A stretch of 64,000 bases of DNA from Kalaharituber pfeilii (Eukaryota > Ascomycota > Pezizomycetes > Pezizales > Pezizaceae). Position 1 is the first letter of the stretch; the number at the start of each line of letters is the position of its first letter. Shown in pieces: positions 57,814 through 64,000 of this stretch. The position numbers and the translations under genes were made by a program. The stretch covers positions 1,612,001 to 1,676,000 of the forward strand of contig WHUZ01000001.1 of the NCBI GenBank assembly GCA_015179045.1, read 5' to 3'. The notes under the pieces are model-generated. The model had not been told where the DNA came from. It made no database searches and worked only from the letters and a program-made list of their open reading frames with translations.

Positions 57814-60432
57814 TTAAAACACCGCCCCTCCAACCACAAACACCCTCTCCTCCTCCCTCCCCACCCATCTCACCACCCTCCCCGCCAGCTCCGCTAACTG
57901 CTTCCTCTCCTCCTCCCCCAGCAGCCCGCGCCGCACTCCCCCCGCATCCCCGCCACCGCCCCTGACCGTCTCCGCAACCACATACACCTCCCACCCGCCT
58001 CCGACCCACGCGCCCACAACCCACCCCCCCGCCCCTCTCCTCCTCTCGAAAAACACCCTCAGCCCGTCCCCACCCCCCCCACCATGCACCTTCGCATGCG
58101 TCCCCTGGTAGACGCTCATCAACCGCCTCCTCTCCCTCCTCCTCGCAAACCTCGGCTCGAAGCTCGGCATCGTAAACTGTACATTCCGTCTCGACTTGTA
58201 CAGGAAATGCAGCAGTCTCAACTTGTTCCCGCCCTCACTGAACCCAGCGCCCATGCCCATGCTCAGGCCCATCCCCGCGGCTGGGGTGCCTCGCCCACTA
58301 CTCCCGCTTCTGCTCCCACTCCCGCTCTTGCTCCCCTTCGGGCTTGCGCGGAGGACCTCGTCAATCGTATACCGGTCCGCCCTGACAGCTTTCTCGATTA
58401 CGTCTGTCAGACTCATGCCTCCGTCCACGGTCCCTGGTGTGTCTAGACCAGCCACAACCCTCTCCTTCATCTCTCTCAAGGCAAAGAACGCTTCCTTCTC
58501 CGCCGATATCAGCACCATCGCCACCTCCCTTCGCCAAAAGCACACGTATGCATACAGGTACCCGTTCGGATTGAACTTGGGCAGGCAAATCGGGATCCAA
58601 TGCTCCTCTGCTGCTCCTCCACTGCTTGACGCCCCGCCGGCTCCTTCTCCACCACCATCACCTGCCGTCGTCTCCCCCGCAACCCCTCCGCCGCTGCCTC
58701 CAGCCCCAGCAGCTCCCCCCGCCATTCTAAACGTCCCAGAATTAAACAACATCCCAAATACCACCTGCAAATCGGCCGGATGCAAACTATGCCTCCTCGG
58801 CCTCACCACACTCACCAACCTCCCGTCCGCCACAACCATCCCATATAGCACTTTACTCACTCGTCCCTTCAATAGCACCGCATTAATCCTCTCTCTATCC
58901 CTCTTCCGTAGCCTCACGCACTCCAACGCACCAAGTAACGTCACTGGATCGCCTCTCGTCATTGCATCACTTAGTCCGTCTAAAAACACCTCCGTGCCCC
59001 CGAGCAATCTCCGCAGGTCATACCCCTCCCTCTGCGAAAAGATGTTTTTGAGCGTCGACACCGTCAGGGTAGCCACCACCTGGGAGTATAGCTTATCCAG
59101 CTGTGCCCGTAGCTGCGCTTCGCTCTCACAGGGCAGTCTGGATACCGCTACAAGGTACAGCGGCCCCGGCTCGCGCACAACCACGAAACGATGTTTACCA
59201 GCTACAAAGCTGCGCAGCGAATCCCCACCGGATGCACCCGGCGAGGGATCTTGGAAAAAAGACACAATGGTCTGGATCACGCCCATGTACCCTGATACGA
59301 GCAGCTGCTCTGTGCCACTACCGTTTCCGTGCCGGCTGTAGATTGGTTTCCCGGCCGAGGATAGTATGAAAAAGTGTTTCTTCCGAGACCGCCACCGGGC
59401 AATGCGTGCTTCGTCCGTCATGTCCTTATCCTGCTCTTCGTCGCTACCTTCTTCGGTGTCGGAGTCCAGGTGCTCTTGGTCGCCGTCGTCGTCATCGTCA
59501 CTATATTCCCCTCCTTCCGCTCTGGCCGCTGCCTCAGCCGCCGCAGAGGCAGCACGAGACTCATCGCCCCACCACCTGTAGCTGCCTGGCCCTTCATCCG
59601 CCATGCTCAGAACCTCCCCCAGCATGCCTTCGATGTCGTTCCCATATCCGTCAAGGGTTGGTGCGTAGTTGGCTAAGCTTCCAGCATCGGAGCTGAAGCT
59701 AGGCGCTGAGGTTATGGAGGTTGCGCGAGACGAGGAGTGTCGGTGGGAACGGGCCGTGGGGTGGGAGGAAGTTGGGGTGGACACAGAAATGGGACCATCT
59801 TGGTGCGGGGGGTGATGCGCGAGGACGCCTTCGGGAAGGGAGATTGCAGTGGTGGGTTTCGATTGCAGGGCGGAGGTGCTGGTGGCCGTGGGTGAGGGGA
59901 CGTGGGCTCGGGCTGTTGGAGCTGCAGGGTTGCTTGGAAGAAGCGCAGAGAGGGATGCGAAGGCGGCGGAAAGGGCGGACGGAGGCGGGAAGTGGTCTTC
60001 AGTTATGGAGAGGTCGGAGTTGGTGCGCCGCGGCGCCGGCGCTGGAGGAGACTGCGGAGAGGAGAGGGACATAGGCTCGGAGGGCTTATTAGCTGGGTAG
60101 GGGGGGGAGAAGGAGGAGAAGGACGAGAAGGTAGTGTTGGATGGGCCGGCCGTAGCAGCAGTGTGCCGATCAAGGAGCATTGACCCTTTTGGTGTTTCCA
60201 AGTCGTCTTCATCGTGCTCGTTGTCCTGGGTTTGCTCGCGCTCCTGCCCATGTAGACCTTCCTCTGCACCTCCAGCTGAAGCGTCGTTCGACACAGCCTC
60301 AGCACTCTGTGCCCCGCCCCCTTCCCGCCGCTGCTCCTCCGGAGCTTCATTCCCAGTGCTCATGGGGACCCTCTCAGTCCCCGGCTCCGAATCGACTTCC
60401 TGCCCGCTCTCGCCCCATCTTTCACTGTCCAT
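57814..60432 (-). CDS. MON1: Vacuolar fusion protein Mon1
   Basis: Partner of Ccz1 in the Rab7/Ypt7 guanine-nucleotide-exchange complex on late endosomes and the vacuole. Single exon, 872 residues. About 330 residues of disordered, Ser/Pro-rich and acidic N-terminus (DDDDDGDQEHLDSDTEEG) precede the longin domains. Conserved parts are WRSRKKHFFILSSAGKPIYS, GYMGVIQTIVSFFQD, KHRFVVVREPGPLYLVAVSR, QLRAQLDKLYSQVVATLTVS, SLHPADLQVVFGMLFNSGTF, HWIPICLPKFNPNGYLYAYV and FLYKSRRNVQFTMPSFEP. The C-terminal third has two Gly-rich insertions and a GC-rich composition. The absence of introns is unusual among its neighbours, which are intron-dense. Confidence 0.95.
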   Translation of the reverse strand: MDSERWGESGQEVDSEPGTERVPMSTGNEAPEEQRREGGGAQSAEAVSNDASAGGAEEGLHGQEREQTQDNEHDEDDLETPKGSMLLDRHTAATAGPSNTTFSSFSSFSPPYPANKPSEPMSLSSPQSPPAPAPRRTNSDLSITEDHFPPPSALSAAFASLSALLPSNPAAPTARAHVPSPTATSTSALQSKPTTAISLPEGVLAHHPPHQDGPISVSTPTSSHPTARSHRHSSSRATSITSAPSFSSDAGSLANYAPTLDGYGNDIEGMLGEVLSMADEGPGSYRWWGDESRAASAAAEAAARAEGGEYSDDDDDGDQEHLDSDTEEGSDEEQDKDMTDEARIARWRSRKKHFFILSSAGKPIYSRHGNGSGTEQLLVSGYMGVIQTIVSFFQDPSPGASGGDSLRSFVAGKHRFVVVREPGPLYLVAVSRLPCESEAQLRAQLDKLYSQVVATLTVSTLKNIFSQREGYDLRRLLGGTEVFLDGLSDAMTRGDPVTLLGALECVRLRKRDRERINAVLLKGRVSKVLYGMVVADGRLVSVVRPRRHSLHPADLQVVFGMLFNSGTFRMAGGAAGAGGSGGGVAGETTAGDGGGEGAGGASSSGGAAEEHWIPICLPKFNPNGYLYAYVCFWRREVAMVLISAEKEAFFALREMKERVVAGLDTPGTVDGGMSLTDVIEKAVRADRYTIDEVLRASPKGSKSGSGSRSGSSGRGTPAAGMGLSMGMGAGFSEGGNKLRLLHFLYKSRRNVQFTMPSFEPRFARRRERRRLMSVYQGTHAKVHGGGGGDGLRVFFERRRGAGGWVVGAWVGGGWEVYVVAETVRGGGGDAGGVRRGLLGEEERKQLAELAGRVVRWVGREEERVFVVGGAVF

Positions 60433-61036
60433 TAGTTACAAACAGAACGCTGCTCGAGCCCCAAGCTCTCCTCTCCGTTTTGAACCCTCTGCAGCTACTT
60501 CTCGTTCTCCCAACGGGAATGCAGGTTGCGGAGGGCTAGTTACGGGATCGGTGGATCGGTGAAGGGCTAATTTAGCTGATTATGATTTTATAATCTTTGT
60601 CCGAGGCCAGCGGGAGTTATTTAGTTTGCGCTTCGCATCCGGAAGGGTGATTCAGAGGTTCCTAGATTTTCGCTCAGCGAGGGGTTGTTGACGTCGGCGA
60701 GGGTTAACGGGGGTTGCAGGGTGTGGCGGGAGAAGCTTCATGACGATACTAAAAATCCGCGCATCGACGTCATGTCTTGGCGCGTCATGACGGGTGTCAT
60801 ATGAGTGTTCGAAAGTTCCTAAGATCCTCGATACATGTTACATTCAACAAATACTGGAGTAAGACAGGCAAAAACATGTAGAATTAATGTCCCCATTAAC
60901 CGACAAAATAAAACGCCAAAAGCTATTTGCATACAGTAACTCCGGTCCGGAAACCTCGTAACTACAAGTACAAAAACAATTACGGAAAAAACCAATGCTG
61001 TATATACTAATACAATGATACGGCTCTGTCCTGCTC
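60433..61036. promoter_or_regulatory. MON1 upstream region with CRE-like sites
   Basis: About 600 bp between MON1 and VPS71, both minus strand. It contains TGACGTCG at 60689-60696, GACGTCAT at 60766-60773 and the palindrome CGTCATGACG at 60783-60792. The first two resemble bZIP (CRE/ATF) sites and could act on MON1. The left-hand repeat of the core within 110 bp is suggestive only. A hydrophobic 80-codon frame at 60819-61061 overlaps the VPS71 3' end and is not credible. Confidence 0.4.
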
Positions 61037-62053
61037 TTACTGCACCCAGAACCTCTGACACCTTGTCTCCTCGTGCGCCCCTTTACAATCCAAATCGCAG
61101 TACCTGGCCCCGCACTTCAGGCACCTATACCGCCCCCAGAACCCGCAAATCTCACAAAACATTCTCGGCGGCTTGATGCTGGGATCCGCTCTTGCAGCCG
61201 CATACGCTAGCGGCAGTCCATACGAGCAGCCACTCATGATTGTCACATTTCCCAGCAAGTTGCCCTGCGTACCGCCCGCATTCCCTCCCCCAGGCGGGGC
61301 CGGAGTGGGAGTGGGAGTGGGAGTGGAGGTGGGAGTCCGGGTATTGGATGCATCGGTATTCTCATGGGAATCGGAGTCGGGAATAGGAACCAGCGGGTCT
61401 CGGCGTGTAGCGCGCATAGAGGCTGACAGGTGCGCGATGTGTGTTGGGGGGTGAGCGGCGTGGGCGAGGAGAGCAGCTTCTTCGTCCGAGAGGTGGTTAG
61501 CAAAGGATTTAAGGGAGGAGAGGATCTTTCGTGTTGTGGCCGTCGATGTTGGAGGTTTCGTTCGTGCTGTAGATTCAAATCAGTTACATTGCCTTCAGTT
61601 AGCCCAAGATTGCTTGCTTCTTGCTTGCTTCCGGGCAGGAAATGGGAGGGTAGAGGAGAACAACGCACACTTTAGATTCATCCCCCCGCTTTGCCCTTGT
61701 TTCGGGACAGCAATAACCACGTCTCTCGCATTATCCTTCTCAAATTCCAGCAGGTGTTTCTGTAACTTGTCATCCCGCCTCGACGATGCCGAGTTTGCAA
61801 CATTGGCTTGTGTCGGCGCTACCGGCGCGCCAGTCACCGGATCAATGACAGCACTGCTTGGGACGCCGGAGGCGGCCGCACGGGTCGGGCGGTGCTTTTT
61901 GGAGCTGGTGGAGGAGGAGATAGGGGCGGCGGGATTGGCCAGGAGGGCGGGCAGCGAGTTGGTGTGCAGTTGCGGCGGGGGCGCCGTGGTGTAGGTCCAG
62001 GTTGCGCCGGAGGAGGCGGCCGTGGTGGGGAGAACCTCGATGAGGGGCGGCAT
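61037..62053 (-). CDS. VPS71: SWR1 complex subunit Vps71 (ZNHIT1)
   Basis: HIT-type zinc finger subunit of the SWR1 chromatin remodeller that installs histone H2A.Z. Two exons, 62053-61669 and 61566-61037, with a 102-nt intron (GTGCGT...CTACAG) that joins MNLK to SRTKPPTSTATTRKILSSLK. Conserved features are DDKLQKHLLEFEKDNARDVV, LKSFANHLSDEEAALLAHAA and the C-terminal HIT finger CEICGFWGRYRCLKCGARYC DLDCKGAHEETRC. The stretch TPTSTPTPTPTPAPP comes from a GGGAGT-type DNA repeat at 61308-61345. The Ala/Ser-rich N-terminus (MPPLIEVLPTTAASSG) starts at 62053, 216 bp from a divergent gene. Confidence 0.92.
61308..61345 (+). repeat. Short (GGGAGT)n coding repeat in VPS71
   Basis: About six GGAGTG hexamers; on the coding strand they give alternating Thr-Pro/Ser-Pro codons within VPS71. 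Confidence 0.8.
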
Positions 62054-62269
62054 GGCCGGTGGGCGGGGGGCACTGCTGTCAGGCGGGGTGTGTGGGCGGG
62101 TGATGGCGATGGCGGCGGTGGTGGGGGGGCGGGGGAAGACGCAGGATGCTCTCGCCGCCGCGCGCCAAGGCTGCCTCGGGCGCACGTGACCGCGCGCCCC
62201 TCCTCCACGCCGCCTCCTCTCCGCCCCGCGCCGCTCCATCGCCAACCCTCTCCGCGCCGCTCCCCAGCG

Positions 62270-63503
62270 ATGGACGCCCCCGCCCCCTCTGCAGCCGCCC
62301 CTGCGCGCCTCGCCCACCTGCGCCGCTACGCCCGCCTCTCACATCTGCGCGCACACACTAGCACAACCTCCTCCGACCCCGCGATTCGTGTTCCCCGCCC
62401 TGGCGCCTTGCAGGATGCCTATGATAAGCTTGTCGCGGAGGAAACTGCTCTACTGCTGGAGAAGATCCGCGCTGAGCGTGAGAGAATAGCAAAAGTATCG
62501 ACAACCCCAGCGCCTCAACCCCCCCAACACACACACATATCCCGACAGCTAAGCTAACACATGACAGCTCTCCCCACCACCGCCCCCACAATCTAAGCTC
62601 GAACAAACATCTCCCAAAAAATCCCAGCTCAACACCCTCCTCACTCTCCAGCACCTGCATGCCACGCTCCTTGCCTCCTCCCTGCCCCCTCCCTACAACC
62701 TCTACGTCCCCCCCTCCACGTCCCCCCTCTGCCCCGTCCTCCTGCATCAGCACCTCCTCAACTCCCTCGCTGAAACGGTTACCACCTTGCACCCTTCCCT
62801 CCGCCAATCCATCTCCCGCCTCAGAACCACGCTTTCTCATGAATCCACCTCGCAAGCACAGACCTCGCTCCTCACAACCTCCTTGCGCAACCGTCTCTCT
62901 CAGCTCGAGTCTACCGCAGTCACAGATGGAAGCCACCCCCAGGAAACCGAAGATGAAATCCTCGCAAACAACATTCTAAACCAATTAATGACATCCCTAA
63001 GTCTGTACTCGCAAGCTCAACGCAAATTCCTCCGTGAGCTATCGAAATTCGTAACCGTACATCTCGCGCGCATGATTGCGGCTGAGGATGTCGGCGGGCC
63101 CGTAGTAGGAGAAGATGTCACCGTCACCCTCCCCCTCGGCTCAGCCAGGAGCGCAAAAGCCCCTCCTCGCGAACGAGAACCCGGCCAGCGAACGATATCC
63201 TCAATGCTCAATCCCTCGAAAAAGCGGGGTGCCGACACAGATGGAGACTCTGAAGAGCCCACTACAGAGAAACAACCACAACTAGCACCGACGCCCCAGG
63301 AAACCCTCGCCGCAAAATCCCTCAAGTCTCTTCTCGAAGACCTTATGAACGCGGCTATGAGACCAGGAGAGTACGTTACGCTCCCAGAACCGGGAGACTC
63401 GGCCGCAGCAAGGTTTCTGGTCAGGGCAAATGTGGCGGTGCTGCATCCGAGGGATGCGCGGAGGCTGCGATTGGTAGAGTTTGGGAAGAGCATTGAAGAT
63501 TGA
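62270..63503 (+). CDS. Coiled-coil protein, possible inner-kinetochore (CENP-K/Sim4-type) subunit
   Basis: Two exons, 62270-62494 and 62568-63503 (intron GTATCG...GACAG), giving 386 residues. The N-terminal part is a basic helix (PARLAHLRRYARLSHLRAHT) and ALQDAYDKLVAEETALLLEK. The middle has heptad-like helices (LHPSLRQSISRLRTTLSHES; AQTSLLTTSLRNRLSQLES; LNQLMTSLSLYSQAQRKFLR). The conserved-looking end contains FVTVHLARMIAAEDVGGPVV, TLAAKSLKSLLEDLMNAAMR, PGEYVTLPEPGDSAAARFLV and NVAVLHPRDARRLRLVEFGK. From memory this tail resembles fungal Sim4/CENP-K-like inner kinetochore proteins, but I cannot confirm the family. Other coiled-coil kinetochore subunits remain possible. It shares a 216-bp divergent promoter with VPS71. 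Confidence 0.7.
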
Positions 63504-64000
63504 AGTGGTTTGTATGGAGGAGGTGGGAGTCTGTTGGGGAGGTGTTCTGTCTTTATACGAGTGAGCAAGGATGTCAAGGGCCAGAACGGACATTTTAGAG
63601 AACATCTGTGGGAATACGGCCAGCAGGTCCCGGCAGCAATTTAAGAGATGGGAATTCCGATGCAATAGGTGGGGTTGAGATATTGAACGTGGAAGCATCG
63701 GTGGGGGGCTAGTATGGGATTGTTAACGGCACTGAACTCTATTCTATGCAACGAGGGCCGCAATTCCAACGGCAATGGCAAATGCAGGGACCGAAATTGA
63801 CCACACCACTTGTCTGTCCCTCATCTTCCCGCTGAAGCACTCCCTACGCCAGTGTGCGCTAAGGGCAACTGTGGGGCAGGCGTGTTTAAACAAGAGGTTG
63901 ACGGGCGCATCAACTGAATTGGGAGGTGGAAGACAGCCGTGCAAAAACATCTTGGGGCTCGTGATGCATACGCACTGGCCACCTTGGCACTGAGGTTGGT
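63504..64000. other. Window end, possible last exon of a minus-strand gene
   Basis: A minus-strand frame ending at 63744 closes with a hydrophobic helix (VVWSISVPAFAIAVGIAALV A*) preceded by a basic stretch (WRRECFSGKMRDR). A possible acceptor (cccacag) lies near 63871 on that strand. It could be the C-terminal exon of a small membrane protein whose remainder lies beyond the window. I do not recognise the family. Confidence 0.25.

Noticed and set aside
60819..61061. Minus-strand 80-codon hydrophobic frame
   Set aside because: It overlaps the VPS71 stop and 3' region, has no promoter space, and reads as a chance hydrophobic run.
61660..61690. Apparent phase conflict at the VPS71 intron
   Set aside because: Choosing the donor one step downstream (AAAGT|GTGCGT) solves the phase without assuming an indel at the nearby C6 run.
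1..64000. CRISPR arrays, insertion sequences, phage or operon structures
   Set aside because: The window is eukaryotic; none of the repeats has the array spacing, and no transposase, integrase or reverse-transcriptase motif was found on either strand.

Overview
This window is nuclear DNA of a filamentous ascomycete (Pezizomycotina). The evidence is dense protein-coding genes (about 2.5 kb per gene) broken by many short introns of roughly 50-100 nt with GTRNGT...YAG borders, fungus-type orthologues (Rrn7, Vps71, Apc1, Mon1, Gpi18), and a mitochondrial leader on coproporphyrinogen oxidase. I cannot name the species. No rRNA, intact tRNA, CRISPR array, bacterial gene or recognisable transposase is visible.

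Layout, left to right: HEM13 (-, cut by the window start); nucleolar GTPase NUG1 (+); glutaminyl-tRNA synthetase (-); U3 processome protein UTP7 (+); a 1.5 kb gap; APC1 (-) with a 35-G homopolymer just upstream of its start; a small TMEM14-family membrane protein (-); DAD1/OST2 (+); GPI18 (+); splicing factor CWC24 (-); diphthamide gene DPH7 (+); proteasome subunit RPN12 (-); the ER folding sensor UGGT with a C-terminal KDEL (-); a small unnamed protein (+); an E2-like/F-box/TerD-like fusion (+); a 2.5 kb gene-poor stretch with a possible tRNA-derived element; pyridoxal kinase (+); a broken copy of the eIF2B-beta gene (-); ARG1 (+); gamma-tubulin (+); endonuclease III NTG1 (-); TFIIF-beta (+); TSC10 (-); RRP17 (-); RNA polymerase I factor RRN7 (-); MON1 (-); VPS71 (-); and a coiled-coil, probably kinetochore, protein (+).

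The genes are mostly unlinked housekeeping functions and not a pathway cluster, though some themes recur: ribosome biogenesis (NUG1, UTP7, RRP17, RRN7), ER glycosylation and quality control (DAD1, GPI18, UGGT), and mitosis (APC1, gamma-tubulin, the kinetochore candidate).

The most unusual items are the predicted UBC-F-box-TerD protein at 32.3-35.0 kb; the multiply disrupted eIF2B-beta copy at 39.3-40.6 kb; and a recurrent habit of very short coding exons (3, 8, 11, 13, 17 and 18 nt) at or near start codons. Exon borders were worked out by eye from splice signals and family conservation; no alignment was run.
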